Source of the DNA: Azospirillum sp. TSO22-1
GTDB lineage: Bacteria; Pseudomonadota; Alphaproteobacteria; Azospirillales; Azospirillaceae
Length of the DNA: 64,000 nucleotides
Assembly: GCF_003116015.1 (NCBI RefSeq)
Contig: NZ_LGQZ01000101.1
Span: 30,621-94,620 of the forward strand
Reading direction: 5' to 3'
In this document: piece after piece, positions 15,620 through 23,543 of the stretch
Numbering within the stretch: position 1 is the first letter of the stretch
How the letters are laid out: each line of letters starts with the position of its first letter
The notes under the pieces: generated by a model
What the model saw: the letters and a program-made list of their open reading frames with translations, nothing else
Told to the model about the DNA's origin: nothing
The model's database searches: none
Translations under genes and position numbers: made by a program

Positions 15620-17460
15620 AGCGCCCCACGATGGACAAGACCAACGACTTCGTCGTCAAGTTCGCCAACGTCAACGGCTCCGGTTCGGCCAGCGCCAACC
15701 AGCTGTTCGCCAAGGCCGTCCTGCGCATGGGCGTGCCGGTGGCCAGCCGCAACATCTTCCCGTCCAACATCCAGGGCCTGCCGACCTGGTACGAGGTGCG
15801 GGTGTCGGAAGCCGGTCACCGCGGCCGGCGCGGCGGCGTCGATCTCATGGTCGCCATGAACCCGCAGACCTGGGACCGCGACGTGGCGGAAATGGAGCCC
15901 GGCGGCTATCTCCTTTATGACAGCACCAAGCCGCTGCCCCCCTCGCGCTTCCGCGACGACGTGACGGTGATCGGCGTGCCGCTGACCGCGCTGTGCAACG
16001 CCGAATACGCCGACCCGCGGCAGCGCCAGCTGTTCAAGAACATCCTGTACGTCGGCGTGCTCTCCGCGCTCCTCGACATGGACGTCGCCGAGATCGAGCG
16101 CCTGCTGGGCGAGCAGTTCAAGGGCAAGGAGAAGCTGATCGCCGCCAACGTGCACGCCCTGCACCTCGGCCGCGACCATGCGCTCGAGACCCTGCAATGC
16201 CCGATCGGGCTGCGGGTGAAGCGCTCGGACGCGGTGGGCGACCGCATCTTCGTGGACGGCAACAACGCCGCGGCGCTGGGCTGCGTCTACGGCGGCGCCA
16301 CGGTGGCGGCGTGGTACCCGATCACGCCGTCCACCTCGGTCGCCGAAGCGTTCATGAAGCACTGCAAGGCGTTCCGCACCGACCCGGACACCGGCAAGGC
16401 GCGCTGCGCCATCGTGCAGACCGAGGACGAGCTGGCCGCCATCGGCATGGTCATCGGCGCGGCGTGGAACGGGGCGCGGGCCTTCACCGCCACCTCCGGC
16501 CCGGGCATCTCGCTGATGCAGGAGTTCCTGGGCCTCGCGTACTTCGCCGAGATCCCGGCGGTGATCATCGACGTGCAGCGTGGCGGCCCGTCCACCGGCA
16601 TGCCGACCCGCACGCAGCAGTCCGACCTGCTGCTCGCCGCCTACGCCTCGCACGGCGACACGAAGCATGTCCTGCTGTTCCCCGAGGACCCGCGGGAGTG
16701 CTTCGACTTCGCCGCCACCGCGCTCGATCTCGCCGACCGGCTGCAGACGCCGGTGTTCGTCATGACCGACCTCGACATCGGCATGAACGACTGGCTGTGC
16801 GAGCCCTTCGTCTGGGACGACTCCCGCCGCATGGACCGCGGCAAGGTGATGACCGCCGAGGAGCTGGAGGCCGGCGCCGACTTCGGCCGCTACAAGGACG
16901 TGGACGGGGACGGCATCCCCTGGCGCACCTACCCCGGCACGCACCCGACGAAGGGGGCCTACTTCACCCGCGGCACCAGCCGCGATCCCTACGCCCGCTA
17001 CACCGAGGAAGGCTCGGTCTACGTCGACAACATGCAGCGCCTGCTGCGCAAGTTCGCCACGGCGGCCCAACTGGTGCCCGCCGCGGTGCCGCGCCCGGCC
17101 CGCCAGCCGACGCGGGTCGGCGTGATCCACTACGGCTCCACCGCGCCGGCCATGCAGGAGGCACTGGGGATGCTGGACGGGCAAGGGCTGCACGTGGACG
17201 CGCTGCGGGTGCGCGCCTTCCCCTTCGGCGACGAGGTGATCGACTTCGTCGAGCGCCACGACACCGTCTTCGTGGTCGAGCAGAACCGCGACGCCCAGCT
17301 GCGCACGCTGCTGGTCAACGAGGGCGCCGTCGATCCCGCGAAGCTGGTGCCGGTTCTGCACTACGACGGCACGCCGATCACCGCCCGCTTCATCGCCGGG
17401 GACATTGCCGGGAAGCTCTCGGCCCTCACCATCGTGCCGCTGCGCAAGGCCCTGCCATGA
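15604..17460 (+). CDS. korA: 2-oxoacid:acceptor oxidoreductase, fused gamma-alpha subunit (KorA type)
   Basis: The 618-residue subunit has an N-terminal gamma domain (residues about 12-190, starting VKFANVNGSGSASANQL). The pyrimidine-binding alpha domain follows, beginning near GNNAAALGCVYGGATVAAW with the family motif YPITPSTS, and the transketolase-C-like domain comes after it (VGVIHYGSTAPAMQEAL). Together with KorB it decarboxylates a 2-oxoacid, most likely 2-oxoglutarate, to the acyl-CoA and passes electrons to Fe-S centres. The ATG at 15604 has CCGGAGGGGCCGC in front; an internal ATG at 15631 lacks a ribosome site. It overlaps both neighbours, so the three genes form one operon. Indolepyruvate or a branched-chain oxoacid is a possible alternative substrate. 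Confidence 0.9.
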   Translation: MPQPLERPTMDKTNDFVVKFANVNGSGSASANQLFAKAVLRMGVPVASRNIFPSNIQGLPTWYEVRVSEAGHRGRRGGVDLMVAMNPQTWDRDVAEMEPGGYLLYDSTKPLPPSRFRDDVTVIGVPLTALCNAEYADPRQRQLFKNILYVGVLSALLDMDVAEIERLLGEQFKGKEKLIAANVHALHLGRDHALETLQCPIGLRVKRSDAVGDRIFVDGNNAAALGCVYGGATVAAWYPITPSTSVAEAFMKHCKAFRTDPDTGKARCAIVQTEDELAAIGMVIGAAWNGARAFTATSGPGISLMQEFLGLAYFAEIPAVIIDVQRGGPSTGMPTRTQQSDLLLAAYASHGDTKHVLLFPEDPRECFDFAATALDLADRLQTPVFVMTDLDIGMNDWLCEPFVWDDSRRMDRGKVMTAEELEAGADFGRYKDVDGDGIPWRTYPGTHPTKGAYFTRGTSRDPYARYTEEGSVYVDNMQRLLRKFATAAQLVPAAVPRPARQPTRVGVIHYGSTAPAMQEALGMLDGQGLHVDALRVRAFPFGDEVIDFVERHDTVFVVEQNRDAQLRTLLVNEGAVDPAKLVPVLHYDGTPITARFIAGDIAGKLSALTIVPLRKALP

Positions 17461-18509
17461 CCTACCTGAAGCCGCACTTCCGCAACCCCGCCCTGCCGTC
17501 CAACGCGCTGGGCTACACACGGCGCGACTACGAGGGCGCGGTGTCGACGCTGTGCGCCGGCTGCGGCCACGATTCGATCAGCGCCGCCATCGTGCAGGCC
17601 TGCTTCGAGCTGGACCTGCCGCCGCACCGGCTGGCCAAGCTGTCGGGCATCGGCTGCTCGTCGAAGACGCCGACCTACTTCCTGGGCGCCTCGCACGGCT
17701 TCAACAGCGTGCACGGGCGCATGCCCTCGGTGCTGACGGGAGCGAACCTCGCCAACCGGGACCTCGTGTACCTGGGCGTGTCCGGCGATGGCGACAGCGC
17801 GTCCATCGGCCTGGGGCAGTTCGTCCACGCCATGCGGCGCGGCGTCAACATGCTCTACATCGTCGAGAACAACGGCGTGTACGGCCTGACCAAGGGCCAG
17901 TTCTCGGCCACCGCCGACAAGGGCTCGAAGAGCAAGAAGGGCGCCGTCAACCCCGACGATCCCATCGACCTCGTGTCGCTGGCGCTGCAGATGGGCGCCA
18001 CCTTCGTCGGCCGCGGCTTCTCCGGCGACAAGGCGCAGCTGGTGCCGCTGATCAAGGCGGCGCTGCGCCACCGCGGGGTGGCCTTCCTCGACGTGCTCAG
18101 CCCGTGCGTGACCTTCAACAACCACCCCGGCTCGACCAAGAGCTACGACTATGTCCGCGAGCACAACGCGGTGTTCAACCGCCCCGACGTCGTGCCGCAC
18201 CGCGAGGCGATCACCGCCGACTCTGCGCCGGGCGAACTCGTCACGGTGACGCTGCACGACGGTTCGGTGGTGCGGCTGCGCCCGGTGGCGGGCGACCACG
18301 ACGTGCACGACCGCATCGCGGCGATGAACCACCTCGCCGAGCGGCAGGCGGAGGGGGAGATCGTCACCGGCCTGCTCTACGTCGATCCGGACGCCGGCGA
18401 CCTGCACGACCGTTTGAACACGGTGGACACGCCGCTCAACCGGCTCAATGATGCGGAACTGTGTCCCGGCGCGGCGACGCTGGCCAGAGTCAACGCCGCG
18501 CTGCGGTGA
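17457..18509 (+). CDS. korB: 2-oxoacid:acceptor oxidoreductase, TPP-binding beta subunit (KorB type)
   Basis: The 350-residue subunit binds thiamine diphosphate and probably one [4Fe-4S] cluster. The TPP/Mg motif is visible as GVSGDGDSASIG, with the distal part VENNGVYGLTKGQ. Cluster cysteines are in STLCAGCGHDS, in GIGCSS and in SPCVTFNNHPG. Length matches KorB/OorB proteins. It starts with an ATGA overlap to korA. The C-terminal 80 residues are longer than in the shortest homologues and close the operon before the UspA gene (31 bp gap). Confidence 0.92.
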   Translation: MTYLKPHFRNPALPSNALGYTRRDYEGAVSTLCAGCGHDSISAAIVQACFELDLPPHRLAKLSGIGCSSKTPTYFLGASHGFNSVHGRMPSVLTGANLANRDLVYLGVSGDGDSASIGLGQFVHAMRRGVNMLYIVENNGVYGLTKGQFSATADKGSKSKKGAVNPDDPIDLVSLALQMGATFVGRGFSGDKAQLVPLIKAALRHRGVAFLDVLSPCVTFNNHPGSTKSYDYVREHNAVFNRPDVVPHREAITADSAPGELVTVTLHDGSVVRLRPVAGDHDVHDRIAAMNHLAERQAEGEIVTGLLYVDPDAGDLHDRLNTVDTPLNRLNDAELCPGAATLARVNAALR

Positions 18510-18539
18510 GCGAATGAATCAAAGGGGAAGGGGAGAAGA

Positions 18540-19358
18540 ATGAGCATCCAGCATCTGCTCGTGCATGTGGACGCCACCGAGCGCGCGACGGCGCGGCTCG
18601 ACTTCGCGGTGGCGCTGGCCAAGCGCTTCCAGGCCAGGCTGACCGGCCTGTTCGCCCAGAAGGAGAGCTTCGGGCCGAGCATCGTCGCCCGGCGCGCCAG
18701 CGACGCCCTGCTGAAGTCCATGGACGAGACCCGCGCCCGCTTCGAGGCGGCGGTGGCGGCGGCCGGTGTCACCGGCGAATGGTGGCAGGTCGAGAACGGC
18801 GATCACACCAACGTCGTCACCCAGACGGTGATCTGTGCCCGCTACGCCGACCTGACGATCCTCGGCCAGCACGACCCCGACGCCTCGGTGATGCCGGAGG
18901 ACGTGATCGAGCAGGTGCTGCTGAACTCCGGCCGGCCGGTGCTGGTGTTCCCGCATATCGGCCGCTTCGGCGCGCCGGGCGGCAAGACGCTGATCGCCTG
19001 GAACGGCAGCCGCGAGGCGGCGCGCGCGGTGAACGACGCCATTCCCTTCATGAAGGGGTCGGAATCGGTGACGGTTCTGGCGGTGCACGCCGGCGAGATG
19101 CCGCACGACCCCGGCAAGGTGCCGAACGTCGACATCGTCGCCCACCTCGCCGCGCACGGCATCACGGCGACCCTGGAGCGCCTGCCGCTCAGCGAGATCG
19201 CCTTTGCCGACGCGCTGCTGAACCGCGCCTACGAGACGGACTCGAACCTGCTGGTGATGGGCGGCTACGGCCAGTACGGCTTCCCGCACCTGCTGCGCGG
19301 CTCGAACACCCGGCACATCCTGCGTACGCTGACCCTGCCGGCGCTGCTGTCGCATTGA
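18540..19358 (+). CDS. Universal stress protein, tandem UspA domains
   Basis: The 272-residue cytosolic protein contains two UspA folds. Domain one spans residues 1-145 (IQHLLVHVDATERATARLDFAV). Domain two spans 150-272 and carries the nucleotide-binding pattern G-x2-G-x9-G-S as MGGYGQYGFPHLLRGSN. Such proteins bind ATP and help survival under stress; some work with respiratory or anaerobic metabolism. It follows korB by 31 bp on the same strand with its own GGGGAAGGGGAGAAG ribosome site, so it may be read through from the oxidoreductase operon. The G-rich repeat behind it separates it from the converging unknown gene. Confidence 0.9.
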   Translation: MSIQHLLVHVDATERATARLDFAVALAKRFQARLTGLFAQKESFGPSIVARRASDALLKSMDETRARFEAAVAAAGVTGEWWQVENGDHTNVVTQTVICARYADLTILGQHDPDASVMPEDVIEQVLLNSGRPVLVFPHIGRFGAPGGKTLIAWNGSREAARAVNDAIPFMKGSESVTVLAVHAGEMPHDPGKVPNVDIVAHLAAHGITATLERLPLSEIAFADALLNRAYETDSNLLVMGGYGQYGFPHLLRGSNTRHILRTLTLPALLSH

Positions 19359-19367
19359 TAATTAAGG

Positions 19368-19462
19368 CCCCTCCCCCCTCGCGGGGGAGGGGTTGGGGAG
19401 AGGGGGACAAGTTACTTTCCGCCACCCTCTCCCCAACCCCTCTCCCGTCGAGGGAGAGGGGC
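19368..19462. repeat. GC-rich palindromic intergenic repeat (CCCTC/GGGAG family)
   Basis: Two hairpins (CCCCTCCCCC..GGGGGAGGGG and CCCCTCTCCC..GGGAGAGGGG) also pair with each other as an outer inverted repeat (GGTTGGGGAGAGGG against CCCTCTCCCCAACC). It lies between converging genes and could stop transcription from both sides. Relatives occur at 22297-22394, 35457-35592 and 39486-39510. Confidence 0.7.
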
Positions 19463-19469
19463 TCAATTG

Positions 19470-20126
19470 TCAATGCACCGTCGTCGGCCGCCCGTCGCCG
19501 GCGCGTCGGCCGCGCACCGAGGTCAGGCAGAAGGCGTGCCAGCACAGGTCGACCATGGCGGCCGGCACCTCCTCGGTGTCGTAGCCAGCCATGGCGTAGG
19601 TGCCGGAGGCGTGCGCCATCGCCGCTCCCACCGCGTTGGCGCTCAGCCCGGTCGCCGAGCCGACCAGCGCCAGCGTCTGCCCCAGCGCCGCCGCGTCCAG
19701 GCGCACCGAGGCCGGGGCCACCGTCATCTCCAGCGTCTCGCCGCGCAGGCGGCCGACCGCCACGTAGGCCTCCAGCAGGTCGTCGCGGTCCTCCGGCCGC
19801 AGCACGGCGGCAACCACGCGGCTGCCCGACAGGCGGCCGACGCCGTCGAACTCGAACACCACCGCGCGCTCGCTCTGGTGGGCGTCGGCGAGGATGGCGG
19901 CCTTGCCGGACAGCGGACCGGCGGAGATGCGCGCCGCCTCCTCGAACAGCTCGGGGCTGCCGCCGGCCTCGGTGTGCACCACAAGCGGGCCGTCGGTCAC
20001 CGCCACGGTCGCCAGCAGGCGCGCCATGAAGTCCACCGTGGTCGCCGGCTGGTCGTCGTCGTTGCCCTGGAGCAGGTCGGTGCCGCGGCGGAGCATGATC
20101 TCCGCGAAGCTGAACTCGTCGTCCAA
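19470..20126 (-). CDS. Hypothetical protein of unknown family
   Basis: The 218-residue product is soluble and acidic at its start (DDEFSFAEIMLRRGTDLLQG). I do not recognise a family. The start is probably the TTG at 20126, eight bases after AGGAG; the frame further upstream runs through a strong hairpin and is not coding-like. The composition alternates beta-type (GPLVVHTEAGG, AVVFEFDGVGRLSG) and helical stretches. It is transcribed leftward, in the same direction as the LysR gene before it, after a 262 bp gap that can form a chain of hairpins ending in a terminator-like stem. Its expression is therefore likely controlled at the leader. Confidence 0.72.
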   Translation of the reverse strand: MDDEFSFAEIMLRRGTDLLQGNDDDQPATTVDFMARLLATVAVTDGPLVVHTEAGGSPELFEEAARISAGPLSGKAAILADAHQSERAVVFEFDGVGRLSGSRVVAAVLRPEDRDDLLEAYVAVGRLRGETLEMTVAPASVRLDAAALGQTLALVGSATGLSANAVGAAMAHASGTYAMAGYDTEEVPAAMVDLCWHAFCLTSVRGRRAGDGRPTTVH

Positions 20127-20154
20127 AATGCCGTCTCCTGAAGAATCGGGCGCA

Positions 20155-20333
20155 TAAAAGCGAAAAGGCCGGACCCAGGTCCAGCCTTTTCGGTCTCCGA
20201 CAAGCGGAGGCTTCCGGCGGAAATCCCCGTTTCCAGGGTCTCGCGCAAGACGTAGCCGCCGGCTGTGCGTCTGCGCATGAGGCCCACCTGAGTGGGTCAC
20301 TCCCGTGGTCCGTACCTCACCGGTCCCGGCCAC
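20155..20333 (-). ncRNA. Multi-hairpin leader RNA with terminator, possible riboswitch or attenuator
   Basis: Read leftward, the leader contains successive perfect small hairpins: GGT-ACGG-ACC, CCCAC-TCAG-GTGGG, TGCG-CAGA-CGCA, AGCCG-G-CGGCT, GTCT-TGCGCG-AGAC, GGAAA-CGGGGA-TTTCC and CTCCG-CTTGT-CGGAG. A terminator-like stem follows (20161-20192, 15-bp arms with one G-U pair, then T-rich). The 5' segment GGCCGGGACC (20322-20331) can also pair with the 3' arm of that terminator, giving two exclusive folds. This fits a transcriptional switch in front of the unknown gene. It matches no class I can name, and a small free RNA of about 175 nt is an alternative. Confidence 0.45.
20161..20192 (-). terminator. 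Terminator-like hairpin in the leader
   Basis: On the leftward strand AAAAGGCTGGACC and GGTCCGGCCTTTT form a nearly perfect stem with a three-base loop, followed by CGCTTTT. It lies 35 bp before the TTG start of the unknown gene, so it would act as an attenuator rather than as an end-of-gene stop. Confidence 0.6.
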
Positions 20334-20388
20334 AAGTCAAAGCATGCGCCTGTGACAGGAATGAGTCAAAGGCGCTGAGGTCGTAGGC

Positions 20389-21303
20389 TTACCCCGTTGG
20401 CGTTATGGCCGAGGCCAGGGTGGCGCGCAGCCACGCGTGCTCCGGGTCGTCGTGCCGCCGCTCGTGCCACAGCTGCGTGATCGAGAAGGTGCCGAGCTCC
20501 AGCGGCGGTTCCACCACCTGCACGTCGGCCCGCCCGGCCAGCCAGTGCGCCAGCCGGCGGGGCAGGGTGAGGATCAGGTCGGTCTCGGCGACGATCAGCG
20601 GGGCGGCCAGGAAGTTCGGCACGCGCAGCGCGATCCGCCGCGTCAGGCCCAGGCGGCCCAGCGCCTCGTCCACCGCGCCGGGGCTGCGGTCGTCGCGGAT
20701 GGTGATGAGGGCATGGCGCAGGCCGGCGAAGATCTGCGGCGTCAGCGGCCCGGCGAGCGCCGGGTGACCGCGGCGGGCGAGGCAGGCGAAGCCGTCGGTC
20801 ATCACCGTCCGGCCGAAGAAGCCGGCCGGCACCTGCGGGAAGTTGCCGACGGCGAGGTCGAGGTCGCCGGCTTCCAGCTCGGCCAGCGTGCCGGCGCGTG
20901 GCGGCGCGAGGACGATGTCGAGGCCCGGCGCCTCGCGTTCCAGCCGGTGCAGCAGGGCGGGCAGCACCAGGAGACCCAGATAGTCCGGCATGCCGATGCG
21001 GGCGGTGCCCTGGTGGGTGGCGGGATCGAAGGCCGGCGGCTGCACGATCCGCCCGACCTCCGCCAGCACGGCGCGCAGCCGCGGCGCCAGTGCCTCGGCC
21101 CGCGGGGTGGGGACAAGGCCGGCGGAACTGCGCACCAGCAGCCGGTCGCCGAACAGCGCGCGCAGCCGGCCGAGCGCCCGGCTCATGGCGGGCTGGCTCA
21201 AGCCCACGCGTTCGGCGGCACGGGTGACGCTGCGCTCGGCCAGCAGCGCGTCGAGCGCCACCAGCAGGTTCAGGTCGATGCCGGACAAATTCACTTCACG
21301 CAT
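20389..21303 (-). CDS. LysR-family transcriptional regulator
   Basis: The 304-residue protein has the LysR winged helix-turn-helix at residues 10-68 (LNLLVALDALLAERSVTRAAERVGLSQPAMSRALGRL in two halves) and a periplasmic-binding-like effector domain. The style of the N-terminus (SGIDLNLLVALDALL) is that of the NodD/NahR/DntR subgroup, which often senses aromatic compounds. It is divergent from the NmrA-like gene with about 100 bp between starts, so it probably controls that gene and itself. An ATG at 21321 could add six residues; 21303 fits the family length. Confidence 0.92.
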   Translation of the reverse strand: MREVNLSGIDLNLLVALDALLAERSVTRAAERVGLSQPAMSRALGRLRALFGDRLLVRSSAGLVPTPRAEALAPRLRAVLAEVGRIVQPPAFDPATHQGTARIGMPDYLGLLVLPALLHRLEREAPGLDIVLAPPRAGTLAELEAGDLDLAVGNFPQVPAGFFGRTVMTDGFACLARRGHPALAGPLTPQIFAGLRHALITIRDDRSPGAVDEALGRLGLTRRIALRVPNFLAAPLIVAETDLILTLPRRLAHWLAGRADVQVVEPPLELGTFSITQLWHERRHDDPEHAWLRATLASAITPTG

Positions 21304-21404
21304 GTAGCCAATATCAAGCATGCATGAGCGTAATGCCAGTGCCGGGTTTACCGTCCTCTCCAGAACGCCGGTCGGGCCGGCGGAACACTCAAGGAGAGGG
21401 ATCA

Positions 21405-22283
21405 ATGTACGTCGTGACGGGTGTGACCGGGAATACGGGCGCGGTGGTGGCGGAGACCCTGCTGGCGCGTGGCGAGGCGGTGCGGGTGCTGGTGCGCGAC
21501 GCCGGCAAGGCGGCCGTGTGGGCGGCGCGCGGCGCCGAGGTGGCGGTGGGCAACGTCAAGGACGCCGCGGCGGTGGCGCGCGCGCTGGTTGGTGCGAAGG
21601 GCGCCTACCTGCTCGATCCGCCGGACTACGGCTCGCGCGATCCGCTGGCCGACGCCGACGCGGTGGGCGGCGCCTACGCCGAGGCGATCCGCACGGCCGG
21701 GCTGCCGCACGCGGTGGTGCTGTCGTCCATCGCCGCGCACCACCCGGATGGCACCGGCATCATCGGCACGCTGCACCGGCTGGAGGGGCTGCTGCGCGGG
21801 GCCGGGGCGCCGGTGACCTTCCTGCGCGCCGCCTATTTCATGGAGAACTGGGGCAACGTGCTGGAACCGGCGCTGGGGCAGGGCGTGCTGCCGAGCTTCC
21901 TGCACCCGCTGGACAAGCCGCTGCCCATGGTGTCGGTCGCCGACATCGGCCGCACGGCGGCGGAACTGTTGATCGAGGGGCCGCGCGGCGTGCGGGTGGT
22001 GGAGCTGTCCGGGCCGGCGGAGGTCGCGCCGGTCGATGCCGCGGCGGTGATCGGCGCGGCGGCCGGGCGGTCCGTGCAGGCGGTGGCGGTGCCGCGCGGG
22101 GAGTGGGCGCCGACGCTCGCCGGGGTGGGGTTCCCGCCGGAGGTGGTGGCGCTGTTCGTCGGCATGTACGACGGCATCAACAACGGCCGCGTGGCGTGGG
22201 AAGGGCAGGAGGCCCGGCGCGGGACGGTGACGCTGGGCGAGGCGCTGCGGCGACTGGTGGAGGGGAGGAAGGTCGCGGCGTAG
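21405..22283 (+). CDS. NmrA-like NAD(P)-binding protein
   Basis: The 292-residue Rossmann protein begins MYVVTGVTGNTGAVVAETLL, with the glycine-rich cofactor motif of atypical SDRs (NmrA/QOR2 type). SSIAAHHPDGTG and FLRAAYFMENW follow, as in quinone reductase 2 and NmrA-like redox sensors; the catalytic Tyr of classical SDRs is missing. It is preceded by AAGGAGAGGGATCA and lies opposite the LysR gene, which is the usual layout for regulator and target. It may reduce quinones or sense NADP(H). Confidence 0.88.
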   Translation: MYVVTGVTGNTGAVVAETLLARGEAVRVLVRDAGKAAVWAARGAEVAVGNVKDAAAVARALVGAKGAYLLDPPDYGSRDPLADADAVGGAYAEAIRTAGLPHAVVLSSIAAHHPDGTGIIGTLHRLEGLLRGAGAPVTFLRAAYFMENWGNVLEPALGQGVLPSFLHPLDKPLPMVSVADIGRTAAELLIEGPRGVRVVELSGPAEVAPVDAAAVIGAAAGRSVQAVAVPRGEWAPTLAGVGFPPEVVALFVGMYDGINNGRVAWEGQEARRGTVTLGEALRRLVEGRKVAA

Positions 22284-22296
22284 TGGCCGCGGCTTA

Positions 22297-22394
22297 CCCC
22301 CACCCAACCCTCCCCCGCCGGGCGGGGGAGGGCTTTGGGGGCAGGGCAGCGGCAGTTCCCTCCCCCGCTCAGCGGGGGAGGGTTAGGGTGGGGG
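22297..22394. repeat. GC-rich palindromic intergenic repeat
   Basis: The outer arms CCCCCACCCAACCCTCCCCC and GGGGGAGGGTTAGGGTGGGGG-like sequence are inverted copies. Inside lie two smaller hairpins (CCCTCCCCCGCC..GGCGGGGGAGGG and CCCTCCCCCGCT..AGCGGGGGAGGG). It is placed between the converging NmrA-like and ABC-transporter genes and belongs to the same family as 19368-19462. Confidence 0.7.
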
Positions 22395-22402
22395 CGAGTG
22401 CT

Positions 22403-23476
22403 TTATGCCCCCGCCCGAAACAGCATCAGCCGCCGCGGATCCACCGCCGCGGTCACCTCGTCCCCGGCCCGCATCGGCACGTAGCCCGGCAGCCGCGCGT
22501 GGATCTCCACGCCTTCGGGCACGCCCGCCGCCGGCAGGCTCAGGCACACCCGCGTCGTCGAGCCGAGGAAGCTCGTCCGCCGCACCTTCGCGGCGATCCC
22601 GTCCGGCCGGCTGCCGGGCGGCAGGACGGCGACGTCCTCGACCCGGCAGGCCACCTCCAGCGCGTCGGCCGTGGCGTCCGCCGGCACCGGGAAACGGCCG
22701 AGCGGCGTGTCCAGGTGCCCGTCCACCACGCGGGCGGAGAAGCGGTTCAGCTCGCCGAACAGCTGCGCCACGAAGCTGTTGGCCGGGTTGTGGTACAGCG
22801 CCAGGGGGGTGTCGGCCTGGACGATGCGGCCGTCGGTCATCACCACGACGCGGCTGCCGATCTCCATGGCCTCCTCGGGGTCGTGGGTGACGACCAGGGT
22901 GGCGATGCCGGTGGCGCGGATGATCTGCACCACCTCCTCGCGCACCGAGCGGCGCATCTGCTCGTCCAGCGCCGAGAACGGCTCGTCGAGCAGCAGCACG
23001 TCCGGCTCGCGCGACATGGCGCGGGCCAGCGCCACGCGCTGCTGCTGGCCGCCGGACAGCGTGTGCGGGTAGGCGTCGGCGTAGCGGGTCAGAGCCACCA
23101 GCTCCAGCAGCTCGGCGACGCGGGCCTCGCGTTCGGCGCGCGGGCGGTGGCGCAGGCCGAAGGCGACGTTGCCGGACACGGTCAGGTGTGGGAACAGCGC
23201 GAAGTCCTGGAACATCAGGCCGACCGGCCGGCGCTCCGGCGGCAGCGAGCGGCCGGGCACCGCCACCGGCACCCCGCCGATGCTGATGGAGCCGGTCTGC
23301 AGCGTCTCCAGCCCGCTGATCAGGCGCAGCAGGGTGGACTTGCCGCAGCCTGAGGGGCCGACGATGCAGGTCACCTCGTGCGGCGAAACGGTCAAGGACA
23401 CGCCGTTGAGAGCGGCGTGTCCCGGGTAGCGGTGGCTGACGTCGACGATCTCGATGGTCGATGACGGCGGCTTCAA
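22403..23476 (-). CDS. fbpC: Iron(III) ABC transporter ATP-binding protein (FbpC type)
   Basis: The ATPase of about 357 residues energises ferric-iron import. Walker A is GPSGCGKST, the signature is LSGGQQQRVALARAM, Walker B is VLLLDEPFSALD, and the switch His follows in VVTHDPEEAM. A C-terminal TOBE-like domain (residues about 240-355) is present, as in FbpC/PotA. No ATG lies at the right place. The TTG at 23476 with GGGGGAT before it is my choice, with another in-frame TTG at 23488. It follows the binding-protein gene after a terminator-like stem, which probably lowers its expression relative to that gene. Confidence 0.9.
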   Translation of the reverse strand: MKPPSSTIEIVDVSHRYPGHAALNGVSLTVSPHEVTCIVGPSGCGKSTLLRLISGLETLQTGSISIGGVPVAVPGRSLPPERRPVGLMFQDFALFPHLTVSGNVAFGLRHRPRAEREARVAELLELVALTRYADAYPHTLSGGQQQRVALARAMSREPDVLLLDEPFSALDEQMRRSVREEVVQIIRATGIATLVVTHDPEEAMEIGSRVVVMTDGRIVQADTPLALYHNPANSFVAQLFGELNRFSARVVDGHLDTPLGRFPVPADATADALEVACRVEDVAVLPPGSRPDGIAAKVRRTSFLGSTTRVCLSLPAAGVPEGVEIHARLPGYVPMRAGDEVTAAVDPRRLMLFRAGA

Positions 23477-23511
23477 GGCATCCCCCAAACGCGGCCCCAG
23501 AAAGCGGAAAA

Positions 23512-23533
23512 CCGCGGACCCGAGGGCCCGCGG
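23512..23533 (-). terminator. Intra-operon terminator-like stem between binding protein and ATPase genes
   Basis: Leftward, CCGCGGGCCC and GGGTCCGCGG pair (one G-T) around a two-base loop and are followed by TTTTCC. Partial termination here would give more binding protein than ATPase, as is usual for importers. Confidence 0.6.
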
Positions 23534-23543
23534 CGGTCTTCTA

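Noticed and set aside
20127..20388. Leader as 6S RNA or a known riboswitch (cobalamin, TPP, FMN, SAM)
   Set aside because: Length would suit 6S RNA and the ends can pair, but none of the conserved core words of these classes can be found.
19368..22394. GC-rich repeats as a CRISPR array
   Set aside because: The units are inverted hairpins of unequal length with no regular direct repeats or spacers, and no cas gene is near.
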